From the NCBI RefSeq assembly GCF_006265115.1, contig NZ_SMDR01000001.1:62001-126000 (forward strand): a stretch of 64,000 bases of DNA, given 5' to 3'. The notes beneath the pieces are model-generated. The model worked only from the letters and a program-made list of their open reading frames with translations. It had not been told where the DNA came from and ran no database searches. The stretch comes from Arenimonas terrae. GTDB taxonomy: Bacteria; Pseudomonadota; Gammaproteobacteria; Xanthomonadales; Xanthomonadaceae. Shown in pieces: positions 35,111 to 44,190 of the stretch. Made by a program: the position numbers and the translations under genes. How positions within the stretch are numbered: the stretch's first letter is position 1; every line of letters begins with the position of its first letter.

Positions 35111-36604
35111 TCATTTCATGCGATAGGCACCGGTCAGGGTGACGCCGTAGATCGCGCCGTCCCGGCCGATGCGCCAGGCCGGGCCCTGCACGCCGTCGCG
35201 GCGCGGGTCGGGCACGATGCCCCAGCCGCCGTCGAAGAGCAGGTTCTTGCCGGGCAGCACGGTGCTCCACAGCTGCGTGCCGGTCTGCCCGTCGAAGCCC
35301 TGCAGGCGGTAGTCGAAGTTGCCGGCTTCGCGGCCGGGGATCGGCAGGCGCTCGGAGGCATAGAACGCGCCGCCCGACGAGGCCAGCAACTGCGTGTCCT
35401 TGCCGGCGGGCCGGCGCCAGGCCAGCGCGCCGTCGCCCAGGCGGAAACCCCACAGCTCGCGTGCACCGCCGCGGTCGACTTCGGCCACCAGGGTGTCGCC
35501 GGCCGCGACGTAATTGACGATGGCCGTGCCCGGCACGGGCTTCGTGGTCCATGCGACCGCGCCGCTGCGCGGATCGAAGGCGCGCAGCGCGTCGCCATCG
35601 GGCTTGCGGCCCTCGCTGACCGCGCCCAGCAAACCCTGCACGCGGATGACGGCCTTGCCGCCGGCCACCATCGGCGTGCCGTCGTCCGAACGCCAGGCGC
35701 CCTCGGCCTTCGGCTGCTGCGTGTGCCGCCACAGCGTCCGTCCGGTCGCGGTGTCGATGGCGTGCAGCTGGCGCGTCGGCGGATCCGGCTGGTCCTTGCT
35801 GCGCGCGGTCACGAACAGCACGCCACCGGCCATCGCCGTCGGGCTGAAGGTGGGCTGGTAGTGCGAGTCGTACTTGTCCATCGCCAGGCGGAACTCGCGA
35901 TTGCGCCACCGCACCTCGCCCAGGTCCGCGCTGAAGCCGATCACGTTGCTGACGCCGTCGTTGAAGGACTGGTTGACGCCGGTAAACACGCCGCCCAGCC
36001 CGCGCAGGGTGACGTTCGCCGCCGGCTTGAGCGAGCCGGCAAGGCGGCCGGCCTTCACGTCGACCACGTAGTAGTCGGTCGGTCCGCCGTCGTCGCGCGG
36101 GTAGATCATCAGCACCTTGCCGGACTGCATTTCGTGGAAGGCGATGTTGCCGGTCGAGCCGCGCCGGTTGCCGACGGCGCAGATCTCGCCGATGCGCCAG
36201 ACGGTCTTGCCGGTCCTCGTATCCAGCGCCGACAGGCCGGCATTGCCGTCGTTGTTGCAGCTGCCGGTCAGCATCAGCTCGCCGACCAGGAAGGGCGACC
36301 AGGCGCCCCACCAGCCCGGCGTCGTCTCCCAGGTCTTGCTGGGCGCGGCGAGGATCGGCGGCGCGGGGAACTCGCGGTTGTTGCAGCTGCTGCCGTAGAC
36401 GCTGCCCATCGTCGCGCTGTCGGCGCAGCTGGCGCGTGGCGCCGCGCTGCGCAGCCGCTGCAGCGCCGCGTCGCGTGAGGCGGGCGAATCGTCGGCGAGC
36501 GCCGCGCCGCTGGCATCCGCGGGATGGATGGTCAGGGCGAGGGCCCACGCCAGGCAGAACGAGAAGGCGAGGGGCGTGCCCGGGAGGGAAGGACGGCGGC
36601 GCAT
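35111..36604 (-). CDS. exported PQQ-like beta-propeller protein
   Basis: A 497-residue exported protein (signal RRRPSLPGTPLAFSFCLAWALALTIHPADASG). The body contains repeated beta-propeller blades with the PQQ-repeat style LSALDTRTGKTVWRIGE, LHAIDTATGRTLWRHT, LRAFDPRSGAVAWTTKP, LQGFDGQTGTQLWSTV. The quinoprotein-dehydrogenase active-site residues are not recognisable, so a scaffold or binding role is as likely as enzymatic activity. Cys pairs (SSCNNREF, TGSCNND, EICAVG) may form disulphides. ATG 36604 is chosen for the signal peptide. A nested hairpin lies between it and the amidohydrolase gene upstream. Confidence 0.8.
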   Translation of the reverse strand: MRRRPSLPGTPLAFSFCLAWALALTIHPADASGAALADDSPASRDAALQRLRSAAPRASCADSATMGSVYGSSCNNREFPAPPILAAPSKTWETTPGWWGAWSPFLVGELMLTGSCNNDGNAGLSALDTRTGKTVWRIGEICAVGNRRGSTGNIAFHEMQSGKVLMIYPRDDGGPTDYYVVDVKAGRLAGSLKPAANVTLRGLGGVFTGVNQSFNDGVSNVIGFSADLGEVRWRNREFRLAMDKYDSHYQPTFSPTAMAGGVLFVTARSKDQPDPPTRQLHAIDTATGRTLWRHTQQPKAEGAWRSDDGTPMVAGGKAVIRVQGLLGAVSEGRKPDGDALRAFDPRSGAVAWTTKPVPGTAIVNYVAAGDTLVAEVDRGGARELWGFRLGDGALAWRRPAGKDTQLLASSGGAFYASERLPIPGREAGNFDYRLQGFDGQTGTQLWSTVLPGKNLLFDGGWGIVPDPRRDGVQGPAWRIGRDGAIYGVTLTGAYRMK

Positions 36605-36668
36605 GGCGATTCTCCGGTGGAAATTCGGCCGCCCGCTGGCAGCCACACCGGGGTTATCGCGGAACAGC

Positions 36669-36718
36669 GGCCCCGGCCTTCACTCCCCGCGATGCGGGGA
36701 CCGGCCGGTGCCGGGGCC
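36669..36718 (-). terminator. nested hairpin after the amidohydrolase gene
   Basis: GGCCCCGGC (36669-36677) pairs perfectly with GCCGGGGCC (36710-36718), and inside it CCCCGC-GAT-GCGGGG (36685-36699) forms a second stem. It begins at the stop codon of the minus-strand amidohydrolase gene. No T-run follows, so it may be a Rho-independent-like structure of limited strength or a mRNA 3'-end stabiliser. Confidence 0.45.
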
Positions 36719-38760
36719 TAGGGCAGGTAGGTGACCTTGGCCACCAGCGTCCAGCGCCCGTGCGTGCGCACCAGGTTCAGCTGGTCCTGGAACTCGCGGC
36801 CGCGGTAGCGCAGCGTGAAGCTGGCGGTGCAAAGCGTGTCGCTGGTGCAGAGCACGCGCAGCCCGGACAGCGTCGCCTGCGGGTCGGGCTGTCGGGTCCA
36901 GCCGGGCAGGCGGGTGGCCAGCGGCGTCACCGACAGCGGCGCCGGGTCGCTGGCGATGTGCAGTACATGCACGCCGTTGTCGGCGAACAGGTCGGCCATG
37001 GCCTGGTGATTGCCGTCGCGGAATCCCGCGAGGTACTGATCGGCCACCACGGCGGCGACTTCGGCTTCGGGCGTGGTGGCGGCTTCGGCGCCCAGCTCGC
37101 GCATCGCCGCCATCGCGTTGGCGTTGCGCGGCGCGATCCGCAGCGACTGCCGGAACTCCGCAATCGCGCCGGGCTTGTCGCCGGCCCGCAGCCAGAACGT
37201 GCCCACCACGTTGTGCACCGCCATGCCCGGCGCCAGGTGCGGGCGCGCGGCGGTGAGCAGGGCCCGGGCCTCGTCGCCCCGGCCGGCATCGAGCAGGCGC
37301 TGCGCGTCGGCGACCACGACGAAGGCGTTGAGCGTGGCGCGGCCGTCGCCAGGCATGCCTTTCAGGGCCTGCGCCAGCGCGGTAATGTCGTCACCGGCGA
37401 TCTGCGCTTCGTAGCGGTCGACGAGGGCATGGCGCGGCGCTTCGGCTTGCCGGTAGGCCTGCACCAGGTGGTCGAGCTGCTCCACGGGCAGCCACTGGCC
37501 CTGGCTCATCACGCCGGCCACCGACGCCAACGCACCCACGTCCTGCAGCGGGTTGCGCTCGAGCAGGACCAGGTTGGCGACGGCGCCCGGCGTGACCACG
37601 CCCAGGCGTGTGGAGCCGGAGGCGGGACTCTTTTCGGTCAGGAATGCGCCGGCGTTGAAGGTGGCGGTGCGCAGCGCTTCGTAATTGCCCAGGCCGGCGC
37701 GGCGGAGTTCGGCGAACTCGTGGTGCACGCAGGCACCCGGCAGGCAGGTGGTCGGGGTGTCGGTGCCGAACACCAGCGGCACGCCGGCGCGGTGCATGCG
37801 CGCCACCAGGTCGCGCTGCCGGGTCAGCTGCGCGGCCACCGCCGCGGCGAAGGCCGCCGGGGTCGACCGGTTCGCATAGCCGTTGTTGCGCCGGTGCCGG
37901 CCCTGGTAGATCGGCGCGGGCAGCAGGGCGGCCTCGGGGCCACGCAGCGACGTGTCGGTCATCGTCACCTGCGCGCCGATCTGCTCGACGACCGCGAGGG
38001 TCGGCGACACCGTCGTGCCGTGCCGGCGCAGCGCCGAGATCGCCGCGTCGATCTCGGCGTCCGTCGCTTCGGCGGGAAGCAACTGGGCGAATTCCTCGCT
38101 GTGCGCCACCAGGTCGATCGATGGCAGCGACTGCTCCAGCGGCACGCCGGCGGGCAGATGGCCGACCACCGCCATGCCCTTGCCCCGGGCCTGCGCCGCC
38201 AACGCTTCCAGCACCGGCGCGGGCATCGAGGTATAGCTCTTGAGCATCGACGCTCCCGCGGCGCGGGCATGGCCGACCACCACCGGCGCATCCTCGGGCG
38301 AGGCGACCACGTACCCGCCGGGCCCGGCCTTGCCGTGCAGGGTGTCGGTGGTGGCGATCACCTGCAGCGGCGCGGCGTCCGGCACGGGGCCGGCGGTCCA
38401 CTCCAGCGGCTCGCCGCCAGCCGCCAGGATCGTCGTGATGCCGTGGCGCAGGTAGAGCGGGTACTCGGCGGGCGAAACCGGATGGGTATGCAGGTCGATC
38501 AGCCCGGGCATCAGGTAACGGCCGGTGCCGTCGATCACCGTGTCGCCGTCGGCGATCGGGCCGCCCGTGTCGCGCAGTGCGACGATGCGGCCATCGCGCA
38601 CCACCACGTCCTGGCCGGGCAGGGCGGCCTCGCGGTCCATCGGCAGCACGGTCACGTTGCGGAAGACGAGGGCGCTCGCGGCGGCCGGAGCCAGCGCGGC
38701 GACGAGCAGCAGAGCAAGGCAGGTGGCGCGCCGGAAGGCGGGCGGGGGCGTCGGGCGCAT
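36718..38760 (-). CDS. exported amidohydrolase with TPR-like and SnoaL-like C-terminal regions
   Basis: A 680-residue protein with a signal peptide (residues 1-30). The amidohydrolase domain spans about 32-450, with metal ligands H91 and H93 (DLHTHP), K174 (MLKSYTS, possibly carbamylated), H201 (VVGHLPAG), H220 (VAHSEEF) and D333 (FGTDTP). This is the prolidase/imidazolonepropionase-like set. Residues 480-565 look like two TPR helices (AQRLLDAGRGDEARALLTAARPHL, KPGAIAEFRQSLRIAPRNANAMAAM). The last 110 residues resemble a SnoaL/NTF2-like fold (VAAVVADQYLAGFRDGNHQAMADLFADNGVHVLHI). It probably hydrolyses a peptide, dipeptide or cyclic amide in the periplasm. It is divergent from the AraC regulator. 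Confidence 0.82.
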   Translation of the reverse strand: MRPTPPPAFRRATCLALLLVAALAPAAASALVFRNVTVLPMDREAALPGQDVVVRDGRIVALRDTGGPIADGDTVIDGTGRYLMPGLIDLHTHPVSPAEYPLYLRHGITTILAAGGEPLEWTAGPVPDAAPLQVIATTDTLHGKAGPGGYVVASPEDAPVVVGHARAAGASMLKSYTSMPAPVLEALAAQARGKGMAVVGHLPAGVPLEQSLPSIDLVAHSEEFAQLLPAEATDAEIDAAISALRRHGTTVSPTLAVVEQIGAQVTMTDTSLRGPEAALLPAPIYQGRHRRNNGYANRSTPAAFAAAVAAQLTRQRDLVARMHRAGVPLVFGTDTPTTCLPGACVHHEFAELRRAGLGNYEALRTATFNAGAFLTEKSPASGSTRLGVVTPGAVANLVLLERNPLQDVGALASVAGVMSQGQWLPVEQLDHLVQAYRQAEAPRHALVDRYEAQIAGDDITALAQALKGMPGDGRATLNAFVVVADAQRLLDAGRGDEARALLTAARPHLAPGMAVHNVVGTFWLRAGDKPGAIAEFRQSLRIAPRNANAMAAMRELGAEAATTPEAEVAAVVADQYLAGFRDGNHQAMADLFADNGVHVLHIASDPAPLSVTPLATRLPGWTRQPDPQATLSGLRVLCTSDTLCTASFTLRYRGREFQDQLNLVRTHGRWTLVAKVTYLP

Positions 38761-38942
38761 GGCGGATCCCTGGATGGACTGGCGCGAATCTAGCGCCCGG
38801 GCGCGGTCGCTGGCTTGGACGTTTCCCGGTTATCCCCATCCCTTACGGCACATCCGGAGCACGGGCCGGGCGTGGCCATACTGCAGCCGTCCGCAGGCCG
38901 CGGAACCCGCGTCGGCCCGGCGCCCCGAACGAGACCCCTGCC

Positions 38943-39779
38943 GTGGACCGCGATCCCCCGTCCCGCGCCGCGACCGATGACCGGTCGTCACCGCCGCCCG
39001 GCGGGCCGAATGGCCGCCGCGACGTCGTACGGATTTTTCCGGGCGCGGTCCTGCATCGCACCAGCGACCCGGGCGGCCGATGCGTGCCGGAACACGCGCA
39101 CGACTGGCCCCTGCTTTCGCTGTTCATCGCCGGCGGTTACCGCAACTTCGTCGACGAAGGGGCCCTGGCCATCGCCGGTCCCTCGGCCGTGTTCTATCGC
39201 CGCGGCGACGCGCATGCCAACCAGGTCGGCCGCTTCGGGCACGAACAGCTGGAGATCGAATTCGATCCGGCCTGGCTGGGCGCCGGCGCATTGGCGCAGT
39301 TGGACCGGCCGGTGCGGCGGATCGGCGGCGCGGTCGCGCTGGCCTCGCGCCGCTTGCTGAAGTTGTGCCAGGACCCCGCGGCCACGGAGCGCGGGATCGC
39401 GCAGGCGCTGCGCAGTTTCCTGGCGCACATGGCCACTGCCGATGCCGGGCCTGCGGCGCCTGCCTGGCTGGTGCAGGTCGAAAGCCTGCTGGGCACGACG
39501 CCGAGGCCGCTGGCCAACGCCGAACTGGCCGACCGGCTCGGCCTGAGCCCGCCCTGGCTGACGGAGGCCTACCGCGCCCACGCCGGCGAAGGCCTGGCCG
39601 AAGCCGACCGCCGCCACCGCGCGCAGCAGGCCGTGCACCTGCTGCGCACGACGGCCGTGCCGGTGGCGCAGATCGCGGCAGCCACCGGCTTCTGCGACCA
39701 GAGCCACCTGGCGCGGGTGGTGAAGCGACTCTACGGTTGCCCACCGACGCGTCTGGACCCCGCCCACCGCCAGGAATGA
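38943..39779 (+). CDS. AraC-family transcriptional regulator
   Basis: A regulator of about 278 residues. The C-terminal AraC/XylS HTH pair is LANAELADRLGLSPPWLTEAYRAHAGEGL and VPVAQIAAATGFCDQSHLARVVKRLYGCPPTRL. The N-terminal half is cupin-like (FPGAVLHRTSDPGGRCVPEHAHDWPLLSLFIAGGY), with a His-rich motif that may bind a ligand or metal. I chose GTG 38943 because no ATG lies near the domain start; the true N-terminus is uncertain. The divergent amidohydrolase gene, 182 bases away, is a likely target. Confidence 0.78.
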   Translation: MDRDPPSRAATDDRSSPPPGGPNGRRDVVRIFPGAVLHRTSDPGGRCVPEHAHDWPLLSLFIAGGYRNFVDEGALAIAGPSAVFYRRGDAHANQVGRFGHEQLEIEFDPAWLGAGALAQLDRPVRRIGGAVALASRRLLKLCQDPAATERGIAQALRSFLAHMATADAGPAAPAWLVQVESLLGTTPRPLANAELADRLGLSPPWLTEAYRAHAGEGLAEADRRHRAQQAVHLLRTTAVPVAQIAAATGFCDQSHLARVVKRLYGCPPTRLDPAHRQE

Positions 39780-39854
39780 AGGCTTTCGCCCCGGCATCGC
39801 GATAACCCCCTGTGAGGCCGCCCCCCGCGGCCCTGTGTTCACAGGAGAACCGCC

Positions 39855-41108
39855 ATGTCCCCGTCGCTGCACCGCTCCCGCATCGCGCCTTTCGCCCTGG
39901 CGCTGGCCATCACCGCAGCGCTGGGGTCGCCCGCCGGCAACGCCGCGGCGCAGACGCCGCCCACCCAGGTCTGGATCGACGTGGCGACCCACCACCACGT
40001 CAACGAACCCGACCTGGGCGGCATGGGCCGGTTCGCGCAGCGCATGATGGACCGCGACGCATCGAAGCCGAAGTACCCGACCACCGAACATCCCGGCGGC
40101 ACCGGCCGTTACCTCGACGTCGCCGTGCACAACCGGCTGCGCCCGGGCGTGCAGGTCGAGGACGCGATCCCGGCCGGCCTGGGGCTGGGCGGCACCCTGG
40201 TGCTGATGCCGCCGCCGCCGGTGGGTCCGTCGCAGCCCGGCCAGCAGGGCGACGAGGCGCCCGATGTCGAATTCACCGTGCACGAATACTGGGGCTGCGG
40301 TGCGGCGGTGCGCGGCGGCCAGCCGCGGGTCACCACGTTCCGCCTGAAGGCCGGCGAGGCCACGATGACCGGCGCGGGCGTCTCGACCGGCCAGTTCGCG
40401 CCCGATGGCGACATCCAGCCGGGCCCGGCGCACGTGCTGTGGCCGAACAAGTTCCAGAGCACGCGCGTGCCCGAAAGCGCGAGCGTGGTCGGCGCGCACC
40501 GTTTCACCGGCCAGGGCGTGCCGGCCTCGCTGAAGTTCGACCTGGACCGCAACGCCGACTTCATGCCCGAGATCGCGCTCACCGGCCAGGGCGACATCGA
40601 AGCGCCGATCGAGCTGCGCTGGTCGCCGGTGGAGCGCGCCCAGGCGTATTTCCTGCAGGCCGCGCAGATGAAGACGCCGGTCAAGCAGGGCATGAACAAG
40701 TTCGACGTGGTGGTCTGGAGCAGCGCCGAGGTGGGCGGGGCGGGCCAGACGCTGGTCGACTACCTCGGCGCGCCCCAGATCAGCCGCTGGCTGAAGCAGC
40801 GCGTGCTGCTGCCGGCCAGCGCCACCAGCTGCACGGTGCCGCAGGGCATCTTCGCCGACGACAGCGGCGTGGCGAACGTCGCGGTGCTCAACATGGCGGC
40901 CTACGGACCGGAGACGCACCTGGCGTATCCGCCGCGGCCGACCGATGCCCGGAAGCTGGCGGCGTGGAAGCCCGAGTGGAGCGTGCGCGTGCGCACCAAG
41001 TCCACCGCCAGCCTGGTGCTGGGCCTGGAAGAAGCGGGCGCCCAGGACAACCCGAAGGAAGGCCGCGGCCGGCGCCTGCTGCGCGGCCTGTTCAAGCGCG
41101 GAACCTGA
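39855..41108 (+). CDS. exported protein of unknown function
   Basis: A 417-residue exported protein with a signal peptide (MSPSLHRSRIAPFALALAITAALGSPAGNAAA). The mature region begins TPPTQVWIDVATHHHVNEPDLGG. It contains a Pro-rich loop (LMPPPPVGPSQPGQQGD) and beta-rich segments, including an Ig-like part (LRWSPVERAQAYFLQAAQM) and the Trp-rich VVVWSSAEVGG. It ends with a basic tail (RGRRLLRGLFKRGT). AGGAGA precedes ATG 39855. It starts a run of five same-strand genes for exported proteins (to 46020). I do not recognise the family. Confidence 0.7.
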   Translation: MSPSLHRSRIAPFALALAITAALGSPAGNAAAQTPPTQVWIDVATHHHVNEPDLGGMGRFAQRMMDRDASKPKYPTTEHPGGTGRYLDVAVHNRLRPGVQVEDAIPAGLGLGGTLVLMPPPPVGPSQPGQQGDEAPDVEFTVHEYWGCGAAVRGGQPRVTTFRLKAGEATMTGAGVSTGQFAPDGDIQPGPAHVLWPNKFQSTRVPESASVVGAHRFTGQGVPASLKFDLDRNADFMPEIALTGQGDIEAPIELRWSPVERAQAYFLQAAQMKTPVKQGMNKFDVVVWSSAEVGGAGQTLVDYLGAPQISRWLKQRVLLPASATSCTVPQGIFADDSGVANVAVLNMAAYGPETHLAYPPRPTDARKLAAWKPEWSVRVRTKSTASLVLGLEEAGAQDNPKEGRGRRLLRGLFKRGT

Positions 41109-41176
41109 GCCGCCGGCGTCGTTCCGTCGCAACGGTTTCCGGCGCGAAAGCACCCCGCCCACACAAGAGAAACGCC

Positions 41177-42856
41177 ATGCACGCACGTCCTCTCCTCATC
41201 GCTTCCGCCATCGCCTTCCTGGTCGGGGCCTGTTCGCCGGCGCCCGAGGGCGGGCAGGGCGCGTCCACCGATGCGTCCGTCGCGACGCCGGTGGAACCGG
41301 CCGCAAGCTCGCGCGCCATCCGCCAGGAAGACATCGACCACTTGAACGCCGAAGGCCCGCTGCCGAACGCACGCGCGGCGTCGGCGCTGGAGTTCTGGCT
41401 GCACTACAAGCTGATGAAGGCCACCGGCATGGAGGACGCGCTGGGTGGCGAGGAACAGGCGATCGCCGCGATGGCGGCGGTCAGCCTGGCCTTCGAGCGC
41501 TCGTCGCTGGCCGCGCAGGCCGAACTGCCGCGCATGGTGCCCATGTTCGACGGTACCGGCATGGACGCGGGCGTGTTGGGCGTCGGCTACGGCCTGGTCG
41601 GCGGGGCGATGGCCGGCGGCGTGCTCAACGGCAGCCTGACCCCGGACCAGGTGGCGCAGGCGATCAAGGACGGGCCGATCAAGCTCGACGGCAAGGATGG
41701 CTCGGCCGAGCTGGGCATCACCCAGGACGGCCTGGACACGACGATGGAGCAAAACGTCAACGCGAACGGCGTCACCGGCAAGGTGCGCACGAAGATCCAC
41801 CTCGACAGCTGCCCGGACCCGCAGGGCAAGCTGGTGGTCACCATCGAAACCGAATCGAACATGCAGGCCGGCGGCGCCAGCGGCTCGGTCAAGGCGAAGT
41901 TCACCTACCAGCGCTGGCTCGATGACGACGCGCACCTGGTCGACGGCGACGACGGTTCCGCCGAGGACATCCACGTCAACATCTCGGGCACCGGCGCCCG
42001 CGGCAAACCGCTGTCGGTGGACCTGACGCAAAGCTCGCCGCGCGGAGCGGCGACCGCCACCGCCCATGTCAGCGAAACCGGGCACAGCTTCTTCCGTCCC
42101 GACGAGTCCAAGCACACCCAGAAGCTGCTCGACGACACCGTCAAGTCGATGCGGCTGATTGCCGAGATGATGCTCCAGGGCGCCTTCACCGGCGGCAAGG
42201 CGCCCTGGGAATCCGGGCGCTGCGTGGACCTGCAGGTGCGCAGCACCCCGGAGAAGCGCAAGGGCGCCCAGCCCGATACCCGATACACCGTATTCGCCGA
42301 ACCGCGCGCGAAGAAGGACGGCATGCCCACCGGCGGCACCGTCCGGGCGACGTTGAACGGTCCGACTTCGCTGAGCCCGCAGGACAAGGTCCGCGCCGAT
42401 GCGCAGTTCGACTACATGAATCCCGGCCAGAAGGACCAGCAGGCGAGCATCACCTTCGAGGCGCGAAGCCGGCGCGGTGTCGGCCGGGCCACGCTGGATT
42501 TCGACACCAAGAAGAGTGGCTACCGCATCGTCGCCAGCGGCGATGGCGCCTGCTCGGAGCCGATCACCGTCTGCGACGTCAGCAAATCCTTCACCAATAC
42601 CGTCTGCGGCGGCCAGGTGACCTGGACCCACAACCCGACCAGCGACCGCGGCGGCGAATTCACCTTCCACTGGAAAGGCGGCAAGGGCTTCGCCGACGCC
42701 AAGGGCAGCTATGTGCTGCACGGCCCGGAAGAGGAGATGACCGCGATCTACACCATGGGAAAGATCTGCGGCCAGGCGGCGGGCATGACGGCCTGCACTG
42801 CGCCGCGCACCTTCGGGTCCTTCATCTGGACCCAGATCGACGACTGCAAGGAGTGA
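41177..42856 (+). CDS. putative lipoprotein of unknown function
   Basis: A 559-residue protein with a lipoprotein signal (MHARPLLIASAIAFLVGACSPA, lipobox LVGA-C19). The mature part includes a helical region (RAASALEFWLHYKLMKATGMEDALGGEEQAIAAMAAVSLAFE), a Gly-rich membrane-like segment (GVLGVGYGLVGGAMAGGVLNG), then a long beta-rich domain with scattered Cys (LDSCPDPQG, GACSEPITVCDVSKSFTNTVCGG, MTACTAPRTF). ATG 41177 follows AAGAGA. The open frame extends far upstream but that part is out of phase with real coding. It lies five bases before the next gene. Function unknown. Confidence 0.7.
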   Translation: MHARPLLIASAIAFLVGACSPAPEGGQGASTDASVATPVEPAASSRAIRQEDIDHLNAEGPLPNARAASALEFWLHYKLMKATGMEDALGGEEQAIAAMAAVSLAFERSSLAAQAELPRMVPMFDGTGMDAGVLGVGYGLVGGAMAGGVLNGSLTPDQVAQAIKDGPIKLDGKDGSAELGITQDGLDTTMEQNVNANGVTGKVRTKIHLDSCPDPQGKLVVTIETESNMQAGGASGSVKAKFTYQRWLDDDAHLVDGDDGSAEDIHVNISGTGARGKPLSVDLTQSSPRGAATATAHVSETGHSFFRPDESKHTQKLLDDTVKSMRLIAEMMLQGAFTGGKAPWESGRCVDLQVRSTPEKRKGAQPDTRYTVFAEPRAKKDGMPTGGTVRATLNGPTSLSPQDKVRADAQFDYMNPGQKDQQASITFEARSRRGVGRATLDFDTKKSGYRIVASGDGACSEPITVCDVSKSFTNTVCGGQVTWTHNPTSDRGGEFTFHWKGGKGFADAKGSYVLHGPEEEMTAIYTMGKICGQAAGMTACTAPRTFGSFIWTQIDDCKE

Positions 42857-42860
42857 ATCC

Positions 42861-44147
42861 ATGGGCCGCACAGGAAAGGACCTCGCCCTGGACGTCCGTC
42901 GATCCGCCTTCGCCATCGCCTGGTGCGTCCTGTTCGTCTGCTCCGGCCCCGCCGGTGCGGAGAGTTTCGGCGACCTGTTCAAGCGCGCGGTCCGTGAGGC
43001 CGTGGCGGAGGCCGAGCGGGATGCCCGGGACGGTTCGCGCGATGCCGGCAAGCGCGCGGACGAGGCCGCGCCCCGCGTCGACGATGCCGGCCCCGAAGGC
43101 CCTGCGCTGCCGATCCCCGCGTCGAAGCTGCCGATGGCGGCCGCGGCGTCCTGGGGTACGGTGGTCGTCAACGCCGACGGCTCCGTCACGGCCTGGCCGG
43201 ACGAGGCCGACGGCCGGCCCGTGCAGATCGCGCTGCCAAGCCGTGCGGTGGCCGCCGCGGTGAACCAGTACGCCGCCTTCCTGCTGCTGGACGACGGCAC
43301 CGTGATGGCGATGGGCAAGAACAACTACCGCACGCTCGGCCGCGAAGGCGAGGGCAGCGCGACGCCGCGGCCGGTGCCAGGCCTGCGCGGCATCGTCCAG
43401 GTCGCCGCCACCTACGGCCACGCGCTGGCGCTGCGCCGCGACGGTGCGGTGTTCGCCTGGGGCGAAGAGGTCACCGGCCTGCGCGGCGTGCTTCGCGAAG
43501 GCAATGCGCCGGTGACGCGGGTGCCGGGGCTGCCGCCGATCGTGCAGGTGGCGACGGCCGCGCGGCACAGCCTGGCGCTGGGCCAGGACGGGCGGGTCTA
43601 CGCCTGGGGCAACAACGCGCACGGCGAACTGGGCAATGGCAGCGCCGGCGAACCCAGGACCGCCGCGGCGGTGCCCGGGCTGGAGGGCGTGGTCGCGATC
43701 GCCGCGGGCCTGCAGACCTCGCTGGCGCTGAAATCCGACGGCAGCGTCTGGGCCTGGGGCTCGAACCAGAGCGCGATGATGGGCAACGGCCGCCGCGGCG
43801 AAAGCAGTGGCCACGACCTCGCCCTCTCGCCGGTGCCGGTGAAGGGCGTGAGCGGCGTGCAGCAGATCGTCGCCGGCGAAGGTTTCGTGCTGGCGCGCTC
43901 CGGCGACGGCACGGTGCGCGCCTGGGGCTTCGACGGTTACGGCCAGGTGGGCGTGGGCACCGCCGGCGGTTACCACCTGACGCCCCAGCGCATCCCGACC
44001 CTGTCGAACGTGGTGAACGTCAATGCCGGCGGTTACCGCGTCTTCGCCACCACCGCCGACGGCCGGCTCTGGCACTGGGGCACCGCGATCCCGGTGGCGC
44101 CTGGCCGCCGGCCGAACGTGAAGTCGCCTGCCGTCCTCCAGCGCTGA
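42861..44147 (+). CDS. exported RCC1-repeat protein
   Basis: A 428-residue exported protein (signal around residues 13-34, RRSAFAIAWCVLFVCSGPAGAES). From about residue 95 it has RCC1-type repeats of about 50 residues, each with hydrophobic strands, a Trp-Gly core and GLG-like turns: VFAWGEEVTG, VYAWGNNAHGELGNGS, VWAWGSNQSAMMGNG, VRAWGFDGYGQVGVG. They should fold into a seven-bladed propeller that binds proteins. A charged helical linker (RAVREAVAEAERDARDGSRDAGKRADEA) precedes it. Function unknown; it may interact with neighbouring exported proteins in the run. Confidence 0.8.
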   Translation: MGRTGKDLALDVRRSAFAIAWCVLFVCSGPAGAESFGDLFKRAVREAVAEAERDARDGSRDAGKRADEAAPRVDDAGPEGPALPIPASKLPMAAAASWGTVVVNADGSVTAWPDEADGRPVQIALPSRAVAAAVNQYAAFLLLDDGTVMAMGKNNYRTLGREGEGSATPRPVPGLRGIVQVAATYGHALALRRDGAVFAWGEEVTGLRGVLREGNAPVTRVPGLPPIVQVATAARHSLALGQDGRVYAWGNNAHGELGNGSAGEPRTAAAVPGLEGVVAIAAGLQTSLALKSDGSVWAWGSNQSAMMGNGRRGESSGHDLALSPVPVKGVSGVQQIVAGEGFVLARSGDGTVRAWGFDGYGQVGVGTAGGYHLTPQRIPTLSNVVNVNAGGYRVFATTADGRLWHWGTAIPVAPGRRPNVKSPAVLQR

Positions 44148-44190
44148 TCCCGCCGGACGCAGTCAGTCCCCTCCCTCGACGGATGAAGCC

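Noticed and set aside
39812-41176. N-terminal extension of the lipoprotein frame back to 39812
   Set aside because: It overlaps the real gene 39855-41108 in another frame, and a lipoprotein signal starts cleanly at 41177.
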